From Hanleya hanleyi (lineage: Eukaryota > Mollusca > Polyplacophora > Lepidopleurida > Hanleyidae): 64,000 nucleotides of DNA. The position numbers were made by a program, and so were the translations under genes. The notes under the pieces were generated by a model, which saw nothing but the letters and a program-made list of their open reading frames with translations, did no database searches and had not been told where the DNA came from. Below are positions 10,121-22,465 of this stretch, one piece after another (position 1 is the stretch's first letter; each line of letters opens with the position of its first letter). Location of the stretch: positions 1 through 64,000 of the forward strand of contig JAVTVY010019471.1 in NCBI GenBank assembly GCA_036873755.1. The letters are read 5' to 3'.

Positions 10121-13100
10121 GTATGTACAGGCTAATAATACCATCCTTCAGTAAACAACCGGTCACACTGACCGTACCTGTTGATCCAGTATGTACAGAC
10201 TTGTAATACCATCCTTTACTAAACAACTGGTCACACTGACAGTACCTGTTGATCCAGTATATACAGGATAATGATACCATCCTTCAGTAAACAACCAGTC
10301 ACACTGACAGTACCAGTTATAAACAGGCCAATATTACCATCCTTCACAAAACAACCAGTCACAATGACAGTGCCAGTTGATCTAGTATGTACAGGCTAAT
10401 AATACCATCCTTCACAAAACAACCAGTCACACTGACACTACCTGTTGATCCAGTATATACAGGATAATGATACCATCCTTCAGTAAACAACCAGTCACAC
10501 TGATAGTACCAGTTATATATATACAGGCCAATATTACCATCCTTCACAAAACAACCAGTCACAATGACAGTGCCAGTTGATCTAGTATGTACAGGCTAAT
10601 AATACCATCCTTCACAAAACAACCAGTCACACTGACACTACCTGTTGATCCAGTATATACAGGATAATGATACCATCCTTCAGTAAACAACCAGTCACAC
10701 TGATAGTACCAGTTATATATATACAGGCCAATATTACCATCCTTCACAAAACAACCAGTCACAATGACAGTGCCAGTTGATCTAGTATGTACAGGCTAAT
10801 AATACCATCCTTCACAAAACAACCAGTCACACTGACAGTATCTGTTGATCCAGTATATACAGGATAATGATACCATCCTTCAGTAAACAACCAGTCACAC
10901 TGACAGTACCAGTTGATCCAGTATGTACATATACAGGCCAATATTACCATCCTTCATAAAACAACCAGTCACAATGACAGTACCTGTTGATCCAGTATGT
11001 ACAGACTTGTAATACCATCCTTTACTAAACAACTGGTCACACTGACAGTACCTGTTGATCCAGTATATACAGGATAATGATACCATCCTTCAGTAAACAA
11101 CCAGTCACACTGACAGTACCAGTTATAAACAGGCCAATATTACCATCCTTCACAAAACAACCAGTCACAATGACAGTGCCAGTTGATCTAGTATGTACAG
11201 GCTAATAATACCATCCTTCACAAAACAACCAGTCACACTGACACTACCTGTTGATCCAGTATATACAGGATAATGATACCATCCTTCAGTAAACAACCAG
11301 TCACACTGATAGTACCAGTTATAAACAGGCCAATATTACCATCCTTCACAAAACAACCAGTCACAATGACAGTGCCAGTTGATCTAGTATGTACAGGCTA
11401 ATAATACCATCCTTCACAAAACAACCAGTCACACTGACACTACCTGTTGATCCAGTATATACAGGATAATGATACCATCCTTCAGTAAACAACCAGTCAC
11501 ACTGACAGTACCAGTTGATCCAGTATGTACATATACAGGCCAATATTACCATCCTTCATAAAACAACCAGTCACAATGACAGTGCCAGTTGATCTAGTAT
11601 GTACAGGCTAATAATACCATCCTTCACAAAACAACCAGTCACACTGACACTACCTGTTGATCCAGTATATACAGGATAATGATACCATCCTTCAGTAAAC
11701 AACCAGTCACACTGACAGTACCAGTTGATCCAGTATGTACATATACAGGCCAATATTACCATCCTTCATAAAACAACCAGTCACAATAAGAGAATCAGTT
11801 GATCTAGTATGTACAGGCTAATAATACCATCCTTCACTAAATCTTTTATTGTTAATGTTGACAAACATTCTGACAGAAAATAACTTTCCTACCCAGACTG
11901 AATAAGGTTATCAAATTTATTGAAACAGAAAGCTGAAATGACATCAAAACAGATGTTGCCAGAGTATTATCTATTTTTAACTTCGCCTGCATTCCGGACT
12001 GATGAAATTGAGGGAGAACAGTCATCAGGTGATCCAAGGATTTGGGGTCTAACCTACATTGAACATTACTGTATCCTTGATCGCTGCAAGCAGCATTAAT
12101 ATTAGGTTTCATGCATCTACATTTATAAGGTTCATACTCTTCACAGTAATTGATATGGAATGACAATATTAGTTTGAGGTTCACAAATAAACACTTTTGA
12201 CAGAAAGCATGATCATGATCAATTCTCTAATAAAGTGTGATCAATTTTCTAATAAAGAATGACCGATTCTCCAATAAAGCATTATCAGTTCTCTAATAAA
12301 GCATTCATGATTAAGAAAGCATGATCAATTATCTAAGAAAGCATGATAGCTCTCTAAGAAAGTATAATCAATTCTGTAATAAAGCATGATCAATTCTCCA
12401 AGAAAGCATGATCAATTCTCTACTAAAGCATGTCAGTTCTCCAATAAAGCATGATCAATTCTCCAATAAAGCCTTATCAATTCTCTAATAAAGCATGATC
12501 AATTTTCTAATCAAGTATGATCAGTTCTATAATAAAGCATGATCAATTCTCTAATAAAGCATGATCAATTCTCTACTAAAGCATGATCAATTCTCTAATA
12601 AAGCATGATCAATTCTCTAATGAAGCATGATCAATTCTCTAACGAAGCATGATTAATTCTCCTATACAGCATTATCAGTTCTCTAATAAAGTATGATCAG
12701 TTCTCCAATAAAGCATGACCAATTCTTTAATAAGGCATGATCAATTCTCTAATAAAGCATGATCAATTTGTTAAGAAAGCATGACCAGTTCTCTATAAAG
12801 TACATGTATGATCGGTTCTCTTATAAAACATGATCAGTTCTCTAATAAAGCATGACCAATTCTCTAATAAAGCATGCCCATTTCTTCAATAAACATGATC
12901 ATTTCTCTAATACTTCAATAAAGGCAGTACATCTTCAGACCAAGAAAAAGTGAGAGCATCAAATTTATTGGAATGGGATTCTCATTTTGAAAGGTTGAAG
13001 ATTTGAGATAATTGAATATAACTAATTCTCTAAGAAAGCATGATCAGTTCTCTAATAAAGTATGATCAATTCTCTAAGAAAGTATGATCAGTTCTCTAAT

Positions 13101-15793
13101 AAAGCATGATCAATTCTCTAATAAAGCATGATCAATTCTCTAAGAAAGCATGATCAATTCTCTAAGAAAGGATGATCAATTCTATAATAAAGCACGATCA
13201 ATTCTCTAAGAAAGGATGATCAATTCTCTAATATTAAAAGCATGATCAATTTTCTAAGAAAGCATGACCAATTCTGTAATAAAGCATGCTCATTTCTCCA
13301 ATAAACATGATAATTTCTCTAATACTTCAAGCATGTCAAGTACAGGCAATACATCTTCACACCAAGAAGTAGTGAGAGCATCAAATTTATTGGAATGGGA
13401 TTCTCATTTTGAAAGGTTGAAGATTTGAGATAATTGAATATTGAAAGTGACTCATTTATTGGAAAAGTTACTTCATTTTTGCTTCTGAAGCCTGAGTTAT
13501 CAATGTTATAAATAACAAGCAGGATTATTGAACAACAGGGTGAACAATGAACATTTCAAGTACAGCAATCTCCTCCAGCAAAATTATGATCATATACTCA
13601 AGACAAATTCAATATAGGATGAAATATCTACTGAATCTACATAGTAGTCTTGTATTAAATAACAGTAACAAAGTAATACTTGATAAGATGAAGATCTAGT
13701 GGCTTGTCAATGACAGTACGAGCTCTGACAACATAATATCTATATAATATTGTAATTGATGAACTTGATTGTTGCAGAAAACTCTCTCTTGGTTACCATG
13801 GCTCTGGTATTGCATGGTGTATGCAGCAGGCGGAACCCTCTCAGGTAGGCATTGTATAGTACAGTACAAAACATCCAAATCATCGTACATTTAGGGATTT
13901 GTAAAAACAAGAAGGCAGAATAGTCTATAACACTATGGAAGAAATAAATGTACACTTTACAAACTTAGTGAAATATTGATACAAGCTTCTGAAGAATTAG
14001 GCTCTGTCCATGCAAATTAATGAAATGATAAATCGTCTATTCTCTTAAGATGCCACATGTACTTTCTGTGATGCTTCACAGATTTGTCTCTGTCATCTCA
14101 TGATCTTGATATGTTGTCCTTCTGTGTTCAGGCCCATTAGTTCCATCCTTCTGCAAAGTGAGCCTCCCTACTAAAATTTCTGAGTACAGACAGTACCTGT
14201 GATTGTGATATTTCTGTCAGTGGAAGGAGCTCCAAACAGTACATGTACAATATATACACCTGGCAGGAGCAGTCTGAATTGCTACCACTGCAATATCACA
14301 ATCAAGGGAAGCAATCCATCTTTATGAGATCAAGATCAAGGGAGACCTCTCCCTTTCTCAATATCACAATCAGTGGAGCTACTTAAGTTGGCATTATCAT
14401 TTCTGCTTCTCAAAGATTTGCAATTGATCAGTTGCAGTCACTCACCTCACCTGACACGTCAAACTGATTTGAGAGATTGATCACCTTGTCAGCTTTGTGA
14501 TACTCATCGTCTAATTAAGTATTATGAAATGCTAGCTTGCCTGTCACACTTTGTAAACTTTATTCCATTCTGCCTTGTAATGAACCTGTATGGTAGATAG
14601 CTGTATGGGCGATAGCATTCATTATCACTTTACTTGCATCGTGTTTCTAGTTGCAGACAAATGTGGTGAGAAGTTAGCTTGGTTCTTCGGGATTACTTCA
14701 CCCAAGTACCAGTCAGCCATAGATGAATATTACAGATTAAAAGCTGAGGTGAGAGTTATTAGCCATATTAAATCTTGTAGAGCCACAATGAGTTGAATAT
14801 CGTGTCATGATAAAAAATCCCACTATATGCTCTGTAAGCATATAAGTTTGGCACTAACCCCATTGCTACAGGTTAAACAGGACTCATTCTCAATTATACA
14901 TGTAGTTACTTCTGTCAGATCTCACTAGAGTCACTCTGTTGCTGATGGGTGATGATGTAGCTTAGAGAAATCCCGCATCGCAGAGAATGTCATTTGCGGG
15001 TCATCTCTCTTAAAATCACATACGAATTTCGCTCAATGATCACCAAGAGTGTACATTTGTCAGCGACTTCGGCAGAAGTATTTTGAATCGAGAGAGGATC
15101 CATTCTGTTTAACCTGAAGCAATTGGTTAGTGCCACACTTTTCCATCTTATATATCATATAGGGGATATTTATCATAACAGGCTCAGCCACTGATCATCT
15201 CACTGTGTTGAGTATATTCAATAGGTCATGCTTCATTCTTCATAAACATAATAAAGCCGCCATTCACACTTACCTCTCTGTCACCATTACCGGAGTATCC
15301 GTCTGACAGGCTTTCCCATGTTTTCTACTTATGTGTTTTACTGTTCAATAATATCACAATTGATGCAACAACAGGTCCTATTTCAATAAATGTTTTGGCC
15401 TCTTTTCCTATAGTACATTATGTTAAATTTTCCAGAAAATGTACTTTTTACTATATTTTGAGGAATAATAATTGATTTACATGTAAATGTCTTTACTCTG
15501 TTGCGATTCTAAGTTTCTATCACTCACTGCTGTAACATTATGAACATGTAATTCACTTTATTAAAATCATGATGGAGGAAGATAATTGTCTTAATCACAC
15601 TGAAGGGATACAGTCTTTGAATTTTCATTTTCACATTGAGATTCTCAACATTTGATATGTTTTCTAGGAAGAGAAAGAGAAGGCATCAATGAACCTTGGT
15701 GATGAATCTCAAGCAATGGAAGAAGTAGTAACAGATGAGATCCAGATCAAACTGCCCCACCCAGTTCATCAAGAACCGCTGGAAAAATACTAA
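9944..15793 (+). CDS. FAM177: FAM177-family protein gene (four exons visible, 5' exon missing)
   Basis: Exons 9944-10120, 13778-13844, 14657-14748 and 15668-15793 have consistent phases (0/0, 0/1, 1/0, 0/stop) and AG/GT borders. Joined, they give about 153 residues. The order matches FAM177 proteins: a basic stretch then PKRILHFSDGVLEEYS and an acidic run; a Trp-rich hydrophobic segment (LSWLPWLWY) ending TLS; then GEKLAWFFGITSPKYQ and AIDEYYRLK; and a Glu/Lys-rich C-terminus. FAM177 is a small conserved animal family; its vertebrate members have been linked to the Golgi, but the biochemical function is poorly known. The initiating exon was not found and may lie upstream of 9,943 or outside the window; Met at 9920 is in frame but sits in the polypyrimidine/acceptor region. 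The first intron is unusually repeat-rich. Confidence 0.88.
10085..11840 (+). repeat. Minisatellite derived from the FAM177 exon end and 5' splice site
   Basis: About 26 tandem units of roughly 67 bp, each repeating a variant of AACAACCAGTCACACTGACA, then GTACCAGTTGATCCA, then GTATGTACAGG and a spacer ending TACCATCCTTCAG/CAC. The first unit is the real coding exon end (10085-10120) with its donor. In the middle, three units form a 200-bp higher-order repeat (10359-10558 and 10559-10758 are near-identical). Many units keep a CCA|GTATGT donor-like site and a CCTTCAG acceptor-like site. Minus-strand ORFs here are artefacts of the repeat. Confidence 0.9.
12206..13330 (+). repeat. 22-bp minisatellite in FAM177 first intron
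   Basis: Degenerate tandem copies of AATAAAGCATGATCAATTCT (period about 22 bp) fill 12206-12912 and 13021-13330. The break between them is a non-repetitive segment (about 12912-13018). A close relative of that segment occurs just after the second block (about 13343-13442), so the unit 'minisatellite plus flank' was itself duplicated. Confidence 0.9.
13778..13844 (+). CDS. FAM177: FAM177 exon (Trp-rich hydrophobic segment)
   Basis: A 67-nt exon between GATTGTTGCAG and GTAGGC. It reads KTLSWLPWLWYCMVYAAGG then TLS and leaves one base (G) for the next codon. The W-x-P-x-L-W-(Y/F) pattern is the conserved centre of FAM177. It is easily missed because it is only 22 codons long. Confidence 0.85.
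13845..14656 (+). other. FAM177 intron 2
   Basis: 812-bp intron. CTGT/ATCACAATCA short repeats occur near 14,190-14,380, but no other feature can be supported. Confidence 0.5.
14657..14748 (+). CDS. FAM177: FAM177 exon (GEKLAWFFGI motif)
   Basis: A 92-nt exon after GTTTCTAGTTGCAG, donor GTGAGA. It completes the split Asp codon and encodes KCGEKLAWFFGITSPKYQ and AIDEYYRLKAE, the best conserved block of the family. It ends in phase 0. Confidence 0.9.
14749..15667 (+). other. FAM177 intron 3
   Basis: 919-bp AT-rich intron; no repeats or RNA genes recognised. Confidence 0.5.
15668..15793 (+). CDS. FAM177: FAM177 terminal coding exon
   Basis: Begins after TTTTCTAG at 15668 in phase 0; 41 codons plus TAA at 15791-15793. 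The sequence begins EEKEKASMNLG and is Glu-rich, as in other FAM177 C-termini. Confidence 0.8.
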   Translation, partial: EEKEKASMNLGDESQAMEEVVTDEIQIKLPHPVHQEPLEKY

Positions 15794-17092
15794 CATTTTT
15801 ACAATGTGGACAGCTTTAATGCTGTCTCAATGACTGTGATAACCTAAATACTGGATTCATCAGTATGGTACCATTTATTTTCCTGAAGAAATTATTTAAA
15901 TTGAATGATCTGCTTTGACTGGTGGTATATTGTAATACACTGAATAAGGAAGGGTAACAGTTTTACATTTAGAGAATTGGCAGAAGATAAGTCCCTTCTA
16001 ATATTGGTTTTATTCAATTTTGTGCATAGAAAAGATTTTCACAAAACTGAGGTCTGTGGTGGACCTTCTCTTCTGACAACCATATACACAGTGTTAAATG
16101 TGGTATGGATTTTTGTAACTGTGTACAAATCCATGCCCTTACAATCCAGTGTTGCTTGAGTAGCACAATATGAATCTGGTAATTGTGAAGATGGCAGAGA
16201 GTGCTTCAATTTGGTGTTTAATGTGTCTTATTTCCAGTATTTCACATATTGCTTTTGTGAGAATGGGATGTGACATTCTGTGCAGAATTTAAGGAGTAAT
16301 ATCACAAAATTCTTAAAACCTGAAAAAACTAATTTAATTAATTTTTTTTTCAATTGCTGAAGTATTCTTATTCTCAATACCATAGTTAAGCAGTATGAAT
16401 ATCCTCTTTTAGTGGACAGATTTGAGACAAGTCTGCTTTAAGGGTACAGAGCCCTCCTGCACACACTTTTACACACCCTCTAGAACAGTCTGAACTTGTC
16501 TTCATACAGCTGAAAGTATGCCACACAGCTATATTTCTTGAAAGCACATTCCTTGAGGATTCCAAATATATATGTTTGTTCACTGTATACCTGTATGCTC
16601 TGAAGATATTTGGATTTTAAATAAATTTAATTTAAAATTCAATTTTAAATTTTTAAACGCTATTTTCAAATAAGTATTCAACTTATCGTAACTTAATTTA
16701 CCATTTCCTGTAGAAGACTACTCCTACTGGAAATCAGTGTCTCAGTTTTATCAAGTTTGGTCTAGTTCTCATTCTATTGGATGTCACAATATTCTGTGAA
16801 ATATAGAAAACTTAATAAAGTTGCTGACAAACGTTTTTAAGAACCAAAAATATAGGGGTTGGGAGGATTATGGTAACACAGCAGCTCCATTATATTTATC
16901 TCTCCACAATCGCCATGGTCAGTCATTTAAAACCATGTTACATTCAGTATTGTTGAATGTAATGCTCTTGGAGCCATATAAGGTAATTGGCAATGGTGCT
17001 TTTGATTATTTCACACAGCCTCTCTCTGTGAGCAATCAGAGATGAAACTATATATAAATACATATTCCCAAGCTTTAATGTTTCTGAATAAA
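15794..17092 (+). other. Probable FAM177 3' UTR and flank with candidate poly(A) signals
   Basis: No coding sequence recognised. AATAAA hexamers occur at about 16620, 16814 and 17087 on the plus strand; the transcript end could be at any of them. The stretch 16613-16665 is almost purely A/T. Confidence 0.4.
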
Positions 17093-18160
17093 GATTGTGT
17101 GATTACAGGGGATTTCTTATAAGTTTCACGTTTATGGCTGATGTGATGTTTACAAACACACCCTGTTGCTCTGGCAAGCGTGAAGTTGAACAGTTTTGTT
17201 TTGTCTGAAGTTGCAAACATGCAAGTTATCTTTGACTCCTATTGATCTCTGATTGGGTGATGGGCTTTCAAACAGCAACTCAGTCCATGAGAATTATAGA
17301 AACACCAAATGAATTAAACATATTATTAGAAGCTGGCAACTTCAGATACATGTAGGAGGTGCAAAGTTACATGTGATGTTTTGAATCAGTCTGGGCATGT
17401 AATTTCGTGTCACTGAAAGATATCTTGGTAAACTATTATGAAATCCTTTGTAAATGTAGTAGTTCCCAGAGAATTCCATCAATTTATTTCCCCCCCCCCC
17501 CCGCTTCATATATCAAATGATCTCATCAGGCCAGGGTTGACTAGCCAGAGGTTTTGATTTGGTTTCAATCTACTCACTGATGTCTCCATCTTATTAATGT
17601 GGAGATTAATCTTGGTGAAGTTAACCCTTTTGATTCCACTGGTATACTGTCAGAATACCCTTGTAGCTCCACTTTAGTGCCTGATAAATACATCAGTTCT
17701 GGACCCTGGTTTACTGGGATGGGGTTCACTCATTATATGTCCTGTTTGTCATTGAGAGGACCAAGTTGGGGATTCATCATGCTGTAAATATGGTTAGGGT
17801 ATATAAATAGATGTGCACATTCACCATCTCATTTCAAGAACAATTTGTTTGGGGGGTCATCTATAAATATGTATTCTCCGTGAGGAGGGGGTTGAAAGTA
17901 ACAATTTTGACACAATAAATTTAGTGTTTAAATGGGCCAGGGTCGGTGGGAAGTGGCCAAAAATGCTAACTTTGATGTGTACATAATGTATGGATGCCAT
18001 GTCGGTCTGCAATTGCGAATATAAACAGGTAACTATTTATTGATCAAGTCTGGCGAATGAGGTTTTGTATATATTACACAGCTTTGATGATATTGATTTG
18101 ATATTTTAATAAAAATGTTATACCTAAATGTTACCTGATGTTATACCTGTTCATTTTCAG
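17093..18160. other. Intergenic stretch
   Basis: Nothing recognisable except a run of 13 C at 17490-17502. ORFs are short and domain-free. Confidence 0.4.
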
Positions 18161-18730
18161 TTTTTTTATTGTCATCATGTTTATCAGTCCATCCATCCAT
18201 CTCTATTTTCTCATTAACATCATATCACAAGAATGACTGGCTAGGAATACCAAACTTAAATCACACATGCATATGGTCAAAGAGTATAATCTTTTTGAAA
18301 GTCTCTTTTTTTTTCAGGGTCACCAGGTCAAACTCAAATTGTTTGTTACCCCCATATCTAAAGACTGATAAGGCCTAGATGCTGTGATCGTACACCAGAC
18401 ACATAGCTGGTCATGAGTTACTGCTAAAATTGGCTTTGGGTTATTGTCCGCATATATGTCCAGCCGGGAGTCTGTTTTCTCATTACCACCATGTCCCAAG
18501 AACTACTATGCCCAGGAATCCCCCACTTCGCTCACATATGCATGTGGTTACAGAACAGAAGCCCATTCTCACTCATTGGGATTGATGTATTGTTAATTGT
18601 GAGTCAACAGGTCAAATTTGTCACTAATTTCTTGATACCTCAATTTCTCAAGACTGCTAAGGCCAAGGTTTACCTAACATACACCCGATACACATCTGGT
18701 GAGTGGTCCTAGGCTACTGCTAAAATTGAC
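18160..18730. repeat. Two diverged tandem copies of a dispersed repeat
   Basis: The text TTTTCTCATTA(A/C)CA(T/C)CATG... followed by CAAGAA, CCAGGAAT-like and CACATATGCATGTGGT occurs at about 18205-18330 and again at about 18475-18610, each followed by GTCACCAGGTCAAA-like text. These look like two diverged copies of a repeat related to the AGGTCA-rich repeats in the SRF intron. Confidence 0.45.
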
Positions 18731-19162
18731 TTTAGTGTGTTGTCAACAAGTATTAGTACATCTGCTCCTCTTTTCACTCGTTGCCAGCATATCTTAACAA
18801 TGACTATTCATAGCGTAACAGAAACTGATGGGAATTAGCTTTATAACCAATTGCTTGAGCAAGACCCTATTTAAATATACCCAAGATGTAGGGATTCTCA
18901 ATGCTTTGCATGGATTGTTTTTATTTCAAAGTAATATTGAAGCATTTTCCTGAAATGAATGCTCTTGTGTATTACCAAGAAATGGCAGCACCACTTCCTC
19001 TTGGATCTTATCCGGGCAATAACTTGAGTGGCTTGACATCAGTGAGAGGATGGTCAAGATTCCTTTTCAGTTACATTGTACTTGTGTAATCCCCTTAAAA
19101 ATGATTTTCAACTATTCATTCTTGTTCCCAACGTCATTCCATCTCACCAACTTCACTGTCAA
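18731..19162. other. Intergenic stretch
   Basis: No gene, RNA or clear repeat recognised. Confidence 0.4.
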
Positions 19163-19569
19163 CACCTTAAAATATGTAGAAATGATATTTTGTATGGCAT
19201 AAAGCCCGCCACTGAACATATATGCATATGAAATGATTTTTGAAGAGAAAGAATAAATTGGTCGTCAGCGGGATTCGAACCCACGACCCCGACTCGTGTA
19301 AAATATGTAAATGCACTTTCTGCATAAAAAAAAGATGGCCACTGTGGGTTGCATTGCTCATCAGAGAGATCTTCATTTTTTCACAGAAGTCCTGTCTCCC
19401 ACAGCAGCAGCACCAATTATAGTGGATTACACTTGTATAATGGTGCTGCTGCTCATATCATTAAGATGATCAATTTATTCCTTCTCTCTCAAAAATCATT
19501 TCATATGTATATATACTCAGTGGCGGGCTTTACGCCATACCAAATATCATTTCTACATATTTTAAGGTG
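19163..19569. mobile_element. Foldback element with tRNA-like T-arm
   Basis: Arms of about 95 bp (19163-19260 and 19471-19569) are near-perfect reverse complements beginning CACCTTAAAATATGTAGAAA. A second, nested hairpin (CAGCAGCACCAATTATA / TATAATGGTGCTGCTG) sits at about 19398-19453. On the minus strand, 19268-19290 reads GTGGGTTCGAATCCCGC, a canonical tRNA T-arm/B-box, so a tRNA-derived SINE or tRNA fragment is embedded. No full tRNA cloverleaf could be built. Target duplications are not clear. Confidence 0.6.
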
Positions 19570-19653
19570 TATGGTGATTTTTCTGATTGGGATACCTGTA
19601 CAGAATCATTCGAACTGCTTCAGCAACTACTGGCGTCATCTTTTATACATGAA

Positions 19654-22170
19654 AGTAGTATACAGCAAGCATAATCCCTCATGTTGACCTTTGACCTCTG
19701 TGACGTCATGTGGAGGTGGAGAGGTCAAAGTTCAATGAGTGCACTTGAGCATGTACTGACCTGTATCCTCTCCTCCCGTCCATCATCTGACCTTGGATCA
19801 TGTTTAGACATGTTAGGGGATTTCTCCGCGGTGATGCGGTTTGGCGGTGATGCGGTCTGCCTCCGCGGACAGAAAGTAGTCCCAAGTATATAGAGAGCTG
19901 AGGGTATGTCTGACTGTATGGAATGTGTGTACTGACTTGTGTCTGGTTTTTTTCCATCACGGGGAGTGCGCAGGTGTATGACGTCACTTCCGGTCTGCTT
20001 GAATCGGGCGTGACCTGGGTATGACTGTATGGGATGTACTGGCTTGGTTCTGGGTTTTTTCCATCACGGGGAGGTCACGTGATAGTTCAAGGTCATATTG
20101 AATGATAGGAATGCATGTACTGACCTGTTGTGAATATTGACCTTTGACCTCAAAAATTTGCATATTGGGGAGAAAAACTACCTCCGAACACAGAAGAGTT
20201 CCAATTGTGACCTTTGACAGCCAATCAGAAGCGAGTATTTTGACCTCGTCTGACTATGGAATGCATGTACTGACTTGGTTCTGGGGTTTTTCCATCACGG
20301 AGAGTGTGCAGGTGTATGACATCACTTCCGGTCTGGGAGTATAGAAAGAGTATTAAGGGAGGGAGGGAATTTGGCTTATGTCACATTCAAGTTTGTTTCA
20401 GTATTAAATAGCTTATTGAACTTTGACCTAAAAAATTTGCATATCGTGACCTTTGACAGCCATTCAGAAGCGAGTATTTTGACCTCGGCTGACTGTATGG
20501 AATGCATGTACTGACTTGTTTCTGGGGTTTTTCCATCATGGGGAGTGCGCAGGTGTATGACGTCACTTCCGGTCTGGGAGTATAGAAAGAGTATTAAGGG
20601 AGGGAGGGAATTTGGCTTCTGTCACATTCAAGTTTGTTTCAGTATTAAATAGCTTATTGAACTTTGACCTCAAAAATTTGCATATCGTGACCTTTGACAG
20701 CCAATCAGAAGCGAGTATTTTGACCTCGTTTGACTGTATACAGGTACTGACTTGGTTCTGGGTCTTTTCCATCACGGGGAGTGCACAGGTGTATGACGTC
20801 ACTTCCAGTCTGCGAGTATAGAAAGAGTATTAAATAGCTTATTGACCTTTGACATAAAAAATTTGCATATCGTGACCTTTGACAGCCATTCAGAAGCGAG
20901 TATTTGACCTCGTCTGACTGTATGGAATGCATGTACTGACTTGTTTCTGGGGTTTTTCCATCATGGGGAGTGCGCAGGTGTATGACGTCACTTCCGGTCT
21001 GCGTGAATCGGTCGTGACCTGGGTATGTCTGACTATGGAATGCATGTACTGACTTGGTTCTGGGTTTTTTCCATCACGAGGAGGTCACGTGATCACACTA
21101 GTTCAAGGTCAGGGTTTTTCCATGAAACCATGGGAAGGAAGACTTATATATAACATAATCTATAGGTGTTGGACGATGTTATTAGGATGAGTCTAGCATC
21201 CGTGCCACCCGAGGGTCGAGCGTTTATTGTCCAGTATATCTCCGCAAAAAATAAACAAACAAAAAGGGGATTCCCCTTTGGCATCGATGGTGCTGCCCTC
21301 TAGAGACAGGGTGGGTGCATGTAAAATTTCTCCAGATATAAAAAGCGAAACACAGACTTTACCGTAGAAAATACTCCTATCAACCCTATCCCAAAGGGCT
21401 AATATCGGTCCCCGGGCTTATTGGGGCCTGCTGAGAGAGGTAGGGTGGGGGAGTGGGTGTATGTAAATTTAGGATTTGTCCCGAAACTATAAATAGCGGA
21501 ACACGGACTTTACCCCTAAAATAGGGGAAAACCTCTATCAACCCTATCCCAAAGGGATAATATCGGTCCCCGGGCTTATCGGGGCCTGCTGAGAGAGCTA
21601 GGGTGGGTGCATGTAAAAGTTTCTCCAGAAAAATATACCGGCCCGCCTGCAGCGCGCGCGCGCGTTTTCCGGCCACACGCCTGCGCGGCATCACCGGAAT
21701 TTTGGGTCAAAAGTTCAAAGGTCACATTCAGGTCAAAAGGTCAAAGGCTCCCCTTCCGGCAAGGCTCGGCCCTCTCCGGGCCAATAGATAGCCTTTATCC
21801 ACCCTCCCGAAGCATCCATGGAATGCACAGGGTCCCCCACAATATCGCCAGCACTATGCCCATGTTAAGTGGCCAGTGGGGAACCCTCAGTTTTCCCCAG
21901 AACCGTATTGGCACGAAAAAATACATGAAACCATGGAACTTATAGTAATAAACTTAATCTATAGGTGTTGCACGAATCTCCACTCGCCGTCTCCGTGGTG
22001 ACATGTGGGGTTTCGGTCATGTCTTCCCGCACCTGTAACCTCTATAGTGTTTTCACGCCATCTGTTGCTCTTGTAACATGTAACTCGTCAAAATTTTGTG
22101 CTGGAATGCCCGCTCTTAACCTAGACCAAAACATGTACTTGGTCTGTGGGCTGATTTCATTGGCTCTCCA
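19654..22170. repeat. Polinton copy 1, left terminal inverted repeat
   Basis: Reverse complement of 30876-32836, but longer because of extra internal repeats. It holds tandem blocks of 180-270 bp, each with GGTTCTGGG...TTTTTCCATCACGGGG, then TATGACGTCACTTCCGGTCT, then GAGTATAGAAAGAGTATTAA and CCTTTGACAGCCAATCAGAA. Five TATGACGTCACTTCC-type sites occur (about 19977, 20316 with one change, 20557, 20793, 20979). A CG dinucleotide run (CGCGCGCGCG) lies at 21652-21664. ORFs in this region are spurious. Confidence 0.8.
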
Positions 22171-22465
22171 TTTTACTGCAGTGCTCTTGCATTGTTTTCT
22201 GGACATCGATGGGTTACATTTGGCCCCATCCTAGGCCACTGATTGGCTACTTTCTCCACGGTGTTCAAGGCCAGTTTGACCAAATCCCCACATGTCTGTC
22301 ATAGCCTTCATGGCCGCTTGTTTTATGCTCATATAGAAAACACACAAGACAGGGTTTTTTTTGGTGAGATCTCACTTTGTTTTTTTATTCAGTGAACAAC
22401 AACAACGTGAGAACAACCACGTGAAAACTGAAGCCCAGAACAGGGGGCTTGTACGTTGACAGAAC

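Noticed and set aside
10095..11762. Several minus-strand ORFs of 60-70 codons with near-identical proteins
   Set aside because: They are produced by the minisatellite periodicity and have no start/stop context or homology.
12206..13330. CRISPR array
   Set aside because: Tandem units are contiguous and degenerate without spacers, and the context is a eukaryotic intron.
19268..19290. Complete tRNA gene
   Set aside because: Only the T-arm/B-box is present; no acceptor, D-arm or anticodon arm could be folded around it.
19681..20932. ORFs of 66-112 codons on both strands of the Polinton terminal repeats
   Set aside because: They mirror each other in the two inverted repeats and follow the block structure; no known protein pattern.
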